From Gammaproteobacteria bacterium (GTDB taxonomy: Bacteria; Pseudomonadota; Gammaproteobacteria; Nitrosococcales; Methylophagaceae): a DNA stretch of 35,328 bases. Position 1 is the stretch's first letter. Every line of letters starts with the position of its first letter. The DNA is taken from contig JAOUJZ010000019.1 of assembly GCA_029882915.1 (NCBI GenBank), positions 1-35,328 on the forward strand. Direction: 5' to 3'. Shown piece by piece: positions 9,593 to 17,862 of this stretch. The notes under the pieces are model-generated. The model did no database searches. It worked only from the letters and a program-made list of their open reading frames with translations, and had not been told where the DNA came from. Made by a program: the position numbers and the translations under genes.

Positions 9593-10468
9593 CTATTTGG
9601 GACTCTGAAGAGAATCCTGCAATGGCCAGTCACGATAATTAAAGACCTGACCTTCTTTCCGTACACGGGCGATCTCAGCCAGATCCAGGTCAGCATAGAT
9701 CCAGCCTGCTTTATCCACAGGACCTTCAATTAAAATGCCATTGTCAGGAAAGCCATAATCAACAGGCGTATAAATACTCGCTCGGCCAGTATTGACATCG
9801 ACCGCCTCTGACCATGGTGCATCACCATAGGTAGGTGAATGAATCACAAAACACTGGTTTTCCAATGCACGAGCCTGACAACCAATGCGTACTCGATGGA
9901 AGCCTGCTTCAGTATCAGTACAACTCGGTGCCAGAATCAGATCAGCACCGGCAACAACTTGTTGATGAGCAATCAATGGAAACTCAGTGTCATAACAAAT
10001 ATTGATACCAATTTTGCCGATATCAGTATCAAGAACACGAATTTCATTTCCCGCTTTAATCAGCCACTGCTCATTTTCAAACCGGGTCATGATCAATTTA
10101 TCCTGATAGCCAATCAAGCCATCTGGACCATACAGGTTGGCGCGATTACGGAAAGTACCATCAGACTGTAGCACTGGAAATGTTGTTCCCAGAATCATTA
10201 CATCGTATTGACGTGCTAATTGCTGATGCAGTTCCTGCCAATCGGCATACACTGTCTGCATCGCATGGAGTTGTTTGTTAAGGTCCTTATAAGTATCTTC
10301 GCCGAACATGGATGCCAGTTCCATACTGCCGTATTCCGGCAACACCAGCAGTTTTGCCTGTTGGCCACTGGCATCAGTCACCCAACGGCTTATTTTATCC
10401 TCAAACTCTGACCACTGATTGAAAAAACCAATGTCGTATTGTGCGACGGCAACTTTTACTGTGCTCAT
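9593..10468 (-). CDS. Carbon-nitrogen hydrolase (nitrilase superfamily)
   Basis: A 291-residue nitrilase-superfamily amidase. The catalytic triad is visible: Glu45 in LVLPEYGSME, Lys124 in GYQDKLIMTRF and Cys158 in NICYDTEFP. It resembles the hydrolase half of fused GNAT-nitrilase proteins (Bacillus YhcX type) and is more distant from typical N-carbamoylputrescine amidohydrolase. Its ATG overlaps the GNAT stop by 4 bases (ATGA), so the two are almost certainly made together. Being last in a speA/nspC/speB operon, it probably acts on a polyamine-related amide. The substrate is unknown. It could be AguB-like, but no agmatine deiminase gene is present and a ureohydrolase is. Confidence 0.87.
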   Translation of the reverse strand: MSTVKVAVAQYDIGFFNQWSEFEDKISRWVTDASGQQAKLLVLPEYGSMELASMFGEDTYKDLNKQLHAMQTVYADWQELHQQLARQYDVMILGTTFPVLQSDGTFRNRANLYGPDGLIGYQDKLIMTRFENEQWLIKAGNEIRVLDTDIGKIGINICYDTEFPLIAHQQVVAGADLILAPSCTDTEAGFHRVRIGCQARALENQCFVIHSPTYGDAPWSEAVDVNTGRASIYTPVDYGFPDNGILIEGPVDKAGWIYADLDLAEIARVRKEGQVFNYRDWPLQDSLQSPK

Positions 10469-11055
10469 ACTAACTTTTTCATCCAGAAGGTCATTGGTTT
10501 AGGCGACTCGTGATCTTCACCCAGCTCTTTCCAGCTGAATGTTGTACTTAATTCAGGGTGTTTTTCATAACCCCGTTTACGCCAGAAGTTATCAAGTGGT
10601 TCGTATTCTTCTGGACGTAGAGGATGGTCGTCCGGTCGTTGCACACCACAAAAACAGCTGTAGTCAAAACCACCGATTTCACGTGCATGTTCCTCGCGTT
10701 GCTCAAAAAATGCAACGCCTGCTCCCTGACCGCGATATTGCGATAATAATACCGACTCGCCGCAATAAAATACTTTATCAACGTCATAACCAGCATCAAT
10801 GAAGGGCTTTTTAACTTCGTCCGTTTCGTGTTTCAGCGGAATACCGGTCGAGGCACCCACAACCTTATCCCCGTCAAATGCCAGCACAATCACACTGTCA
10901 GGCGCCTGAATATAAGTTTGCAGATAACGTTCTTCGTATGCCAAATCGCCATCATACAGATAGGGGAAGTCACGAAACACCTGGATACGTAGTCGCGCCA
11001 GTTCAGGAATATATTGACTGAGTTGTTCGCCTGACAGTCGTTGCAGTTTCAACAT
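10465..11055 (-). CDS. GNAT family N-acetyltransferase
   Basis: A 196-residue GNAT acyltransferase. The acetyl-CoA pyrophosphate-binding motif is RGQGAG at 108-113, preceded by the beta4 strand KVFYCGESVLL and the DKVVGASTGIPL strand. The C-terminal region (FWRKRGYEKHPEL, then FSWKELGE and MTFWMKKL) resembles the GNAT half of GNAT-nitrilase fusions. It is translationally coupled to the nitrilase gene by an ATGA overlap and lies 14 bases after the NTF2-like gene. Its position in a spermidine biosynthesis operon suggests a polyamine or polyamine precursor as acceptor. That is inference only; protein or amino-acid acetylation is equally possible. Confidence 0.86.
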   Translation of the reverse strand: MLKLQRLSGEQLSQYIPELARLRIQVFRDFPYLYDGDLAYEERYLQTYIQAPDSVIVLAFDGDKVVGASTGIPLKHETDEVKKPFIDAGYDVDKVFYCGESVLLSQYRGQGAGVAFFEQREEHAREIGGFDYSCFCGVQRPDDHPLRPEEYEPLDNFWRKRGYEKHPELSTTFSWKELGEDHESPKPMTFWMKKLV

Positions 11056-11069
11056 GACCCGTTCCTGAA

Positions 11070-11477
11070 TTAACCGGCTACTTGAGCAATCCAGTCTTCT
11101 AGGTTGTAGTAGTTAGTGACCCGAGCCACTTTACCATCACGGATGTCAAAGAAAGCACCGGCAGGCAAACGATAAGTTTGGCCATCAGCTTCCGGCAAAC
11201 CTTCGTCTGTTGACAGGTATTCACCCAGAACCGTGAACTCTACAGCTGCGCGGCTACCGTCTTCGTTTGTAGTGATAGAAATATCTACGATTTGCTCTTT
11301 GTAGTGTGCATTCATGCGATCCATGAACTTGGAAAACGCTTCTTTACCTACTTCGCGGTCGCCTTGATTGATGTCATGGATCACATCATCAGTCAGCATA
11401 GCCAAGAAGGCATCCATATCCTGACGGTTAAATGCCGCATAATAGTCTTGCAGTAATTGTGCAGTAGCCTGGTTCAT
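11070..11477 (-). CDS. NTF2/SnoaL-like domain protein
   Basis: A 135-residue cone-fold protein of the nuclear transport factor 2/SnoaL-like superfamily. It shows the typical start LLQDYYAAFNRQDMDAFLAML, then VIHDINQGD, GKEAFSKFMDRM, and the closing GAFFDIRDGKVARVTNYYN. The ATG has a GGA element about 9 bases upstream (TTTAGGAACTACTAACT). Members are enzymes (isomerases, cyclases, hydrolases) or ligand carriers, so function cannot be read from the fold. It sits inside the polyamine operon, 69 bases after speB. That gap, the largest inside the operon, contains a possible -10 element, so it may also be transcribed independently. Confidence 0.84.
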   Translation of the reverse strand: MNQATAQLLQDYYAAFNRQDMDAFLAMLTDDVIHDINQGDREVGKEAFSKFMDRMNAHYKEQIVDISITTNEDGSRAAVEFTVLGEYLSTDEGLPEADGQTYRLPAGAFFDIRDGKVARVTNYYNLEDWIAQVAG

Positions 11478-11508
11478 AGTTAGTAGTTCCTAAAGATAAA
11501 AGCGCGCA

Positions 11509-11514
11509 ATTCTA
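11509..11514 (-). promoter_or_regulatory. Possible internal -10 element before the NTF2-like gene
   Basis: On the minus strand TAGAAT is followed by a GC-rich discriminator (TGCGCGC), about 32 bases upstream of the NTF2-like ATG. No good -35 hexamer is visible 17 bases further upstream, so this is weak support for an internal promoter within the polyamine operon. Confidence 0.25.
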
Positions 11515-11546
11515 TCGCGTTTATTTAATTTATAAAAGCAGTATTT

Positions 11547-12434
11547 TTACTTCTTATTCAGTCTGTTACGCTGGACGATGCCCATCATTTTATACGTCAG
11601 CATTGATGCGGCAAAATCATAAGCATGAAAACCCTTAATTGGTGCAAACTCCATGATGTCAAAACCGATAATTTCACGTTGTTGTGCGACCGATTCAAAC
11701 AGGCTCAGTGTCTGATACCAACTTAAACCACCGGGTACCGGTGTACCAGTTGACGGAAATACTGATGGATCCATACCATCGATATCAAGCGTAAAAAACA
11801 CCTTGTCCGGAAAATCATCGGGAAGCACAATGCTATTGATATTGTTGGGTACTAATACATCAGCATCCCGATACAACACATTAAACTGCTCACGGTGGGC
11901 GATTTCTTCCTCACAAAAAGCACGAATACCCAGCTGATACAAGGGAATACCCATATCAACCGCACGCTTCATCACTGAGGCATGACTGAGTGGATCGCCC
12001 TCATAAGCCTCACGTAAATCAGCATGAGCATCGATCTGAACAATACCAAAATCATCAATGCCAGCGGCTTTCAGGCCTTTCAGCACCCCATAGGTCACAG
12101 TATGTTCACCGCCAAATACTACAGGCATAGCACCCTGTTGAACGATGGCTTTTGTTGCTAAGGCAATGTTTTCAATTACCTGCCCTGGTGGCACTGAACA
12201 ATCGACAGCATCGCAGGTATAAATGCCTTCATCACAGGGTTTACTGTAACCATCCCACTGTTCCAATTGCCAGGAAGCTTTTAGTATTGCTCGTGGACCT
12301 AGTGCAGTCCCGCCACCATACGAAACCGAATTTTCATAGGGCACTGGTAGCACATGAAACATGGCCTGTTGTGGTTCAGGCTGCTCAATTTCTGACCCCA
12401 TAAAAATGGGATACGGCTTTTGAATAGATTCCAT
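11547..12434 (-). CDS. speB: Agmatinase-like ureohydrolase
   Basis: Arginase/agmatinase-family dinuclear manganese enzyme, expected to hydrolyse agmatine to putrescine and urea. The 295-residue chain carries all six metal ligands: His111 in GGEHTVTYG, Asp135/His137/Asp139 in DAHADL, and Asp217/Asp219 in LDIDGMDPS. His151 in PLSHASVMK fits the family's catalytic histidine. FPSTGTPVPGGLSW is typical of agmatinases. The gene begins directly after the nspC stop with no gap. Together with speA it gives the arginine route to putrescine. Another guanidino substrate cannot be excluded from sequence. Confidence 0.88.
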   Translation of the reverse strand: MESIQKPYPIFMGSEIEQPEPQQAMFHVLPVPYENSVSYGGGTALGPRAILKASWQLEQWDGYSKPCDEGIYTCDAVDCSVPPGQVIENIALATKAIVQQGAMPVVFGGEHTVTYGVLKGLKAAGIDDFGIVQIDAHADLREAYEGDPLSHASVMKRAVDMGIPLYQLGIRAFCEEEIAHREQFNVLYRDADVLVPNNINSIVLPDDFPDKVFFTLDIDGMDPSVFPSTGTPVPGGLSWYQTLSLFESVAQQREIIGFDIMEFAPIKGFHAYDFAASMLTYKMMGIVQRNRLNKK

Positions 12435-13601
12435 TTACGATAGCCTGTTTTTAAAGTCTTCATATCCAAAGGTTTTGACCACACGCAATTCATCTGTGGT
12501 TGAGTTCCAAATGGCAATAGCCGGCAACTTGGTGCCATTAAAGGTGGTGGTTTTCACCATAGTGTAATGACTCATATCTTCAAAGATCAGTCGTTGTCCA
12601 ATCTGCAATGGCTCAACAAAACTATAGTCCCCTATAACATCGCCAGCCAGACAGGTTAAACCACCAAGCCGGTATGTATAAGGCAGCACGTTAGCTTCAT
12701 CAGCCCCCGTGATATCAGGCCGATAGGGCATTTCAAGTGTATCCGGCATATGGCAGGTAGCCGAGGTATCAAGGATTGCCTGATCCAGTTTATTCCAGCT
12801 GATATCCAATACTTCACAACTTAAAATACCCGTGCCAATAGCAACCGCTTCACCCGGCTCCAGATACACCTGAACTTGATGACGATCGGCAAAATCACGT
12901 ACCAGCTCCACCAATCCGTTGATGTCATAGCCATCAGCAGTAATATGATGGCCACCACCAAAATTAACCCACTCCATTTGTGGCAATAGCTGGCCAAATT
13001 TGGCTTCGACCGCCGCTACCGTTCTGGCAAGCGGCTCAAACCCCTGTTCACACAAGGTATGAAAATGCAGGCCAGTGATACCATCAAGCAATGATTCGTC
13101 CAGCTGTGATAATGGAATTCCTAATCGTGAACCCGCTGCACAAGGATCATAAATTGGCACGGCACCTTCCGAATGTTCAGGATTGATCCGTAAACCGAAA
13201 TGCAACTCCGGTCTTTTTATTTTGGCTTCCAGACAACGTTCACGGAAACGCTTCCACTGGCTACAGGAGTTAAAAACAATATGATGAGCAAACTCCAGTA
13301 GTTCAATCAGATCTGACTCACTGTATGCTGCTGCAAACACATGGACTTCGCCGCCATATTGTTCATGACCCAGTTTGGATTCATGCAAACCACTGGCACA
13401 GGTTCCACTCAAATACCTTGCGGTTAATGGTGCCAGCGACCACATAGAAAAGGCTTTCAATGCCGCCAGCACTTTTGCACCGCTGGCATCGGCCACCTGT
13501 TTCAGAATCGATAAGTTTCGCTCAACCGCCACTTCATCAACCACAAAACAGGGGGATGGCAAACGTGACAGATCCAGCTTGCTAAAATCAGTAAACTGCA
13601 T
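12435..13601 (-). CDS. nspC: Carboxynorspermidine/carboxyspermidine decarboxylase
   Basis: Fold-type III PLP decarboxylase of the alanine-racemase/ornithine-decarboxylase superfamily that removes CO2 from carboxyspermidine or carboxynorspermidine. The 388-residue length fits. Seen: the PLP lysine Lys49 in LAALKAFSM, HFHTLCEQ, the phosphate-binding glycines in FGGGHHIT, EPGEAVAIGTG, and the CLAGDVIGDY segment with the catalytic Cys/Asp region. It is 5 bases downstream of the dehydrogenase gene and abuts speB. With no diaminopropane-forming Dat/Ddc genes nearby and SpeA/SpeB present, the likely product is spermidine rather than norspermidine; this is inference. Confidence 0.93.
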   Translation of the reverse strand: MQFTDFSKLDLSRLPSPCFVVDEVAVERNLSILKQVADASGAKVLAALKAFSMWSLAPLTARYLSGTCASGLHESKLGHEQYGGEVHVFAAAYSESDLIELLEFAHHIVFNSCSQWKRFRERCLEAKIKRPELHFGLRINPEHSEGAVPIYDPCAAGSRLGIPLSQLDESLLDGITGLHFHTLCEQGFEPLARTVAAVEAKFGQLLPQMEWVNFGGGHHITADGYDINGLVELVRDFADRHQVQVYLEPGEAVAIGTGILSCEVLDISWNKLDQAILDTSATCHMPDTLEMPYRPDITGADEANVLPYTYRLGGLTCLAGDVIGDYSFVEPLQIGQRLIFEDMSHYTMVKTTTFNGTKLPAIAIWNSTTDELRVVKTFGYEDFKNRLS

Positions 13602-13606
13602 TGAAT

Positions 13607-14806
13607 TTAGTTATCCAGATCAAAGCTATCCAGCTCAACCACAGTCCATGGCAAACCGTATTTATTCATGTCTTCCATAAATGGATCCGGATCAAACTGT
13701 TCAATATTCCATACTCCCGGATTTTTCCATTTACCTTCCACCATCAATTTGGCACCGATCATTGCCGGTACACCAGTAGTGTATGAAATGGCTTGTGACT
13801 CAACTTCTTTATAACAGTCCTGGTGATCCTTAATGTTATAAATGTACACAATTTTTTGTTTGCCATCTTTAACACCTTTGACCACACAACCAATACAGGT
13901 CTTACCTTTGGTACGTGGACCTAGGGTCGAAGGATCCGGCAGTAACTGTTTCAGAAACTGGATCGGCACGATTTTTTGACCGTTAAATTCAATTGGCTCA
14001 ATACCAGTCATGCCAACATTGCCCAATACTTCAAGATGTTTCAGGTAATTTTCTGAAAAACTCATCCAGAACTGTGCCCGTTTCAAGCTTGGAAAATGTT
14101 TGGTTAGCGATTCCAGCTCTTCGTGATACATACGATAAATATTAAAGGTTCCAACCTCCTCCGGACAGGTAAAGCTCGTTTTTTTCGACATTGCAGGCGT
14201 AGTGACAAACTCGCCATTTTCCCAATGCCGGCATTCAGCAGTGACTTCCCGGATATTTATTTCAGGATTGAAATTAGTGGCAAATGGATAGCCGTGATCA
14301 CCGCCATTCACATCAATAATGTCGAGCTCATGAATTTCATCAAAATAATGTTTGGCAATATAGGCGGTGAATATATTGGTTGCACCTGGGTCAAAACCAC
14401 TGCCAAGGAGTGCAGTCAGCCCAGCCTGCTTGAATTTATCGTGATACGCCCACTGCCATTTGTATTCAAATTTAGCGGTGTCGAGTGGCTCATAGTTAGC
14501 GGTATCAAGATAATGTACACCGGCCGCCAGACAAGCATCCATAATGGTCAAATCCTGATAAGGCAGAGCGACATTGATCACCAGTTCAGGTTGTTCTTTT
14601 TCTAACAATGCCGTTAATTCAGGTACATTGTCAGCATCAACCTGGGCTGTTCTGATAGGTCTATCCAGTTGGGCAGCAATGGCTCTGCATTTCGATTCAG
14701 TTCGACTGGCCAATAAAATCTCAGAAAACACTTCCGGCAACTGAGCACATTTATGGGCAACAACACCACCAACACCACCAGCACCAATAATCATCACTTT
14801 AGACAT
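13607..14806 (-). CDS. Carboxynorspermidine/carboxyspermidine dehydrogenase (saccharopine dehydrogenase-like)
   Basis: NAD(P)H-dependent enzyme that reductively condenses aspartate beta-semialdehyde with putrescine (or diaminopropane) to give carboxyspermidine (or carboxynorspermidine). The 399-residue chain starts with the Rossmann motif MIIGAGGVGGVVAHKC. Also seen are the LDTANYEPLD stretch, GSGFDPGATNIFTAY and DVNGGDHGYPFATNFNPE, characteristic of this branch of the Lys1 family. It lies 25 bases after speA and 5 before nspC. Its pairing with the decarboxylase makes the assignment much firmer than saccharopine dehydrogenase in lysine metabolism. Confidence 0.92.
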   Translation of the reverse strand: MSKVMIIGAGGVGGVVAHKCAQLPEVFSEILLASRTESKCRAIAAQLDRPIRTAQVDADNVPELTALLEKEQPELVINVALPYQDLTIMDACLAAGVHYLDTANYEPLDTAKFEYKWQWAYHDKFKQAGLTALLGSGFDPGATNIFTAYIAKHYFDEIHELDIIDVNGGDHGYPFATNFNPEINIREVTAECRHWENGEFVTTPAMSKKTSFTCPEEVGTFNIYRMYHEELESLTKHFPSLKRAQFWMSFSENYLKHLEVLGNVGMTGIEPIEFNGQKIVPIQFLKQLLPDPSTLGPRTKGKTCIGCVVKGVKDGKQKIVYIYNIKDHQDCYKEVESQAISYTTGVPAMIGAKLMVEGKWKNPGVWNIEQFDPDPFMEDMNKYGLPWTVVELDSFDLDN

Positions 14807-14831
14807 AACTCAATTCCTTTAAAATGAATTA

Positions 14832-16778
14832 TTAACGTTCAAAAAATGTGTAACCCTGCATACCTTCACGGAATGCTTTTAATATTTGCTGGCGTACTGA
14901 CACAGTAATTTTTCCATCCCTTACAGCCTGCTCAGCAATCCGGCGGAATTGTTCTTCCATCACTTTCGGATCATATTCCACATAACTGAGTACATCGGCA
15001 ATACTGTCCCCATGAAACTCACGGACAAAATCAAAACTGCCATCTTCATTGATATGTACACTGACTACATTGGTATCACCAAACAGATTATGCAAATCAC
15101 CTAATGTTTCCTGATAGGCACCCACCAGAAACACACTCAGATAATATTCTTCATTATCTTTCAGGGCATGAAGTGGCAGTGTTTTACGGATGCCATCAGC
15201 ATGGGCAAAAGAATCTATTTTTCCATCACAATCACAAGTAATATCGGCCAATACTGCATTGCGAGTAGGTTCCTCACCCAGACGATGAATCGGCATGATA
15301 GGGAAGATCTGATCCATAGCCCAGATATCAGGCAAAGACTGAAACAGACTAAAATTGCCGTAATAAATATCAGACAGTAACTCTGGCAGAGTTTCCAGTT
15401 CCGGTGAAATACGTGTCGCCTGAGGCAATAATTCCGATATTTTTTCCAGAATTGCCAGTGAAATATTTTCGGCCAGTGCTCGCTCACGAAGACTGGATTG
15501 TCCACGGTGGAATTCTTCGCGCATTTCATCTCGATAATACAAAGAATCGTTATAACATTCCTGTAAATTTTTTAACGTCACATTTTGCAATACATAAAAC
15601 AGGTTGCCCAACAAATCATGGCTATCCTCAGGTAATGTTTCTGGTAATTTGCCCGGTTTATGATCGCGTACATCAAGAATATTGAATAACAACATGGATG
15701 AATAAGCGACCAATGCCCGGCCCGACTCTGACACAATTACTGGGTGAGCAATGCCGAGTGGCTCAAAACTTTCCTGAATGGTTTCAACAATATTGGAACA
15801 ATATTCCTCCAGACTATAATTCATACTATGGGTGGTATTCGTACGTGTACCCTCATAATCCACCGCTAGTCCGCCGCCAAGATCAATATACCCCATCGGT
15901 GCACCTTCTTCGATCAGGCCAGTATAAAAACGGCAGGCTTCCAATACACCCGTACGAATATTGCGGATATTCGGAATTTGTGAGCCTAAGTGACTATGCA
16001 ACATTTGCAAACAATGCAGCATGTTCGATTGTTTTAATTGTTCAACGACATCCAATAAGGCATTGGTAGATAAACCAAAGATAGAACGATCGCCACTATC
16101 TTCATTCCAGTGCCCTTCAACCATCGATGCTAGCCTGATACGTACACCGATAAGAGGTTCAATACCCAGTGCTGCACTACGAGCGAGAATAATCGGCAGC
16201 TCCGACAACGTTTCTATCACGAAAAAACATGGAATTCCCATCTGGCGTGCATACAAGCCCAGATCGATAAACTCAGCATCTTTATAGCCATTACAAATAA
16301 TCAAGCTGTCATGATCTTTTAACTGCGACAACGCAATAATGAGTTCGGCTTTACTCCCTGCTTCCAGCCCATGATGGTAGTGACGGCCAAAGTCGGCTAT
16401 CTCTTCTATAACATGACATTGCTGATTCACTTTAATCGGGAAAACGCCACGATAATAGCTTTGGTAATCCGCTTGTTTAATCGCGTTGGCAAATGCCTCA
16501 TTCAACTGTTTTATCCGTTGATCCAGCAAATTTTCGATACGCAAAACAGCGGGCATTTCTAGGCCGCGCTCTTTCATACCGTTCACAATATCTATTATAG
16601 GTACCTGAACTGTACTGTCTCCAAACTGAATACTGACTACAGCATTGCCATCTGCTGATATATCAAAATAATCAGAACCCCAATCGCGGACACCATAGAG
16701 CTCGACACTGCGTTCAGTATCCCATTTTGTGGCCTGCTGTTGGCGTTGTATATCATCTGTTTTTTGGGTAATAGCCAT
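14832..16778 (-). CDS. speA: Biosynthetic arginine decarboxylase
   Basis: PLP enzyme converting arginine to agmatine, the first step of the arginine-to-putrescine route. The 648-residue length is normal for SpeA. Seen: the PLP lysine Lys116 in YRGVFPIKVNQQ, HSHLGSQIPNIRN, the glycine-rich DLGGGLAVDYEGT, SESGRALVA, and DITCDCDGKIDSF, which holds the active-site cysteine. First gene of the polyamine operon. The ATG has only GAGAG about 10-12 bases upstream. Transcription probably starts in the 140-base gap before it, where the minus strand reads AAAGTGTAAAATTTCG, a possible -10 (TAAAAT) without a convincing -35. Confidence 0.97.
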   Translation of the reverse strand: MAITQKTDDIQRQQQATKWDTERSVELYGVRDWGSDYFDISADGNAVVSIQFGDSTVQVPIIDIVNGMKERGLEMPAVLRIENLLDQRIKQLNEAFANAIKQADYQSYYRGVFPIKVNQQCHVIEEIADFGRHYHHGLEAGSKAELIIALSQLKDHDSLIICNGYKDAEFIDLGLYARQMGIPCFFVIETLSELPIILARSAALGIEPLIGVRIRLASMVEGHWNEDSGDRSIFGLSTNALLDVVEQLKQSNMLHCLQMLHSHLGSQIPNIRNIRTGVLEACRFYTGLIEEGAPMGYIDLGGGLAVDYEGTRTNTTHSMNYSLEEYCSNIVETIQESFEPLGIAHPVIVSESGRALVAYSSMLLFNILDVRDHKPGKLPETLPEDSHDLLGNLFYVLQNVTLKNLQECYNDSLYYRDEMREEFHRGQSSLRERALAENISLAILEKISELLPQATRISPELETLPELLSDIYYGNFSLFQSLPDIWAMDQIFPIMPIHRLGEEPTRNAVLADITCDCDGKIDSFAHADGIRKTLPLHALKDNEEYYLSVFLVGAYQETLGDLHNLFGDTNVVSVHINEDGSFDFVREFHGDSIADVLSYVEYDPKVMEEQFRRIAEQAVRDGKITVSVRQQILKAFREGMQGYTFFER

Positions 16779-16918
16779 GGGCAGTCGCTCTCGTTAACAA
16801 CCGGTAAAGCGCGAAATTTTACACTTTAACTTAAAAAAACAAAGTTTTTATTTTTGATTGTGGCTACTTGCTATTTTCTGGCGAAAATTTGCTTAAAGAA
16901 AATTATCAAAGATCTGTG

Positions 16919-17113
16919 TTATTCGAGTATTTTCGTATTCCAGTCAATCACACTTTTTTGTACATCATTAATTTCACCATCAGCACTGGTCACAACACTG
17001 GAAATTTTAGCTGACAGTGTCGATCCATACTGATTTGCCAGAACATTGCCTATCATGATCACGAAAATTGCCATCACAATCACATATAAATGGGTAAATA
17101 TAACTTTTGCCAT
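16919..17113 (-). CDS. Small single-span membrane protein after sdhB
   Basis: A 64-residue protein with one membrane segment at about residues 5-25 (HLYVIVMAIFVIMIGNVLA) followed by a polar tail of about 38 residues. It is a credible gene: AAGGGAG stands 8 bases before the ATG and it starts only 20 bases after sdhB, on the same strand. I do not recognise a family. The position suggests it is co-transcribed with the succinate dehydrogenase genes. It could be an accessory or extra small subunit of the complex, or simply a neighbour; nothing in the sequence decides this. Confidence 0.65.
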   Translation of the reverse strand: MAKVIFTHLYVIVMAIFVIMIGNVLANQYGSTLSAKISSVVTSADGEINDVQKSVIDWNTKILE

Positions 17114-17133
17114 TGGCGGGCTCCCTTAATTAG

Positions 17134-17862
17134 TTATGTCTGTTGGTATAACAATTTATTCATGGTAGTGATTGTGCTTACGCTGATTTCTTTTGGGCAT
17201 ACTCGCTCACACTCACGATAATTACTGCAACTGCCAAAACCTTGTTCTTCCATGGCTTCCAATAATTTTTTTGTGCGCTCCTTATCAATCTGCCCTTGTG
17301 GCAAAATCGACAAATGCGTCACTTTTGCAGCCACAAACAATGTGGCTGACGCATTGGGACACGCTGCGACACAGGCACCACACCCAATACAAGTTGCCGA
17401 ATCGAATGCCGCATCAGCCACCTGTTTTTCAATTGGAATCGTATTAGCCTCACTTGCAGAACCTGTTCTAATCTCAATATAACCGCCAGCCTGCATAATC
17501 TTGTCAAACGCTGTTCTGTCTACAATCAGGTCTTTAATTACTGGAAATGCCGTAGCACGCCAAGGCTCGATCCATAATTCTTTTTCATCTACATAGTCAC
17601 GCATATACTGCTGACAGGTTGTAGTGGCGTGTTGCTTACCATGCGGCGTGCCGTTGATTACTAGGTTACAGGAACCACAAATTCCTTCTCGACAATCAAA
17701 ATCAAAAGCAATAGCTTCCTTGTCCTGAGAAATAAGGTGCTCATTCAATGCATCCAGCATTTCAAGAAATGAAGTACTTTCACTAGCTTCTATCTGATGT
17801 TGTTCGAAATAGCCTTGCGATTTCGCATCTTTTTGTCGCCAAATGTGTAATGTAAATATCAT
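17134..17862 (-). CDS. sdhB: Succinate dehydrogenase/fumarate reductase iron-sulfur subunit
   Basis: Electron-transfer subunit joining the flavin subunit to the cytochrome. The 242-residue chain has the N-terminal [2Fe-2S] ferredoxin ligands ([20 protein letters not shown], and a later Cys in [10 protein letters not shown]). The C-terminal part has the [4Fe-4S] motif [12 protein letters not shown] and the remaining cluster ligands in [12 protein letters not shown]. Its ATG overlaps the sdhA stop by 4 bases. The sequence style, including [15 protein letters not shown], is that of the class B complexes rather than the E. coli SdhCDAB type, consistent with the cytochrome subunit upstream. Confidence 0.94.
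   Translation of the reverse strand: MIFTLHIWRQKDAKSQGYFEQHQIEASESTSFLEMLDALNEHLISQDKEAIAFDFDCREGICGSCNLVINGTPHGKQHATTTCQQYMRDYVDEKELWIEPWRATAFPVIKDLIVDRTAFDKIMQAGGYIEIRTGSASEANTIPIEKQVADAAFDSATCIGCGACVAACPNASATLFVAAKVTHLSILPQGQIDKERTKKLLEAMEEQGFGSCSNYRECERVCPKEISVSTITTMNKLLYQQT

Noticed and set aside
14123-14605. 160-codon plus-strand open frame
   Set aside because: Antisense to the well-conserved carboxyspermidine dehydrogenase; low-quality translation and no ribosome site noted.
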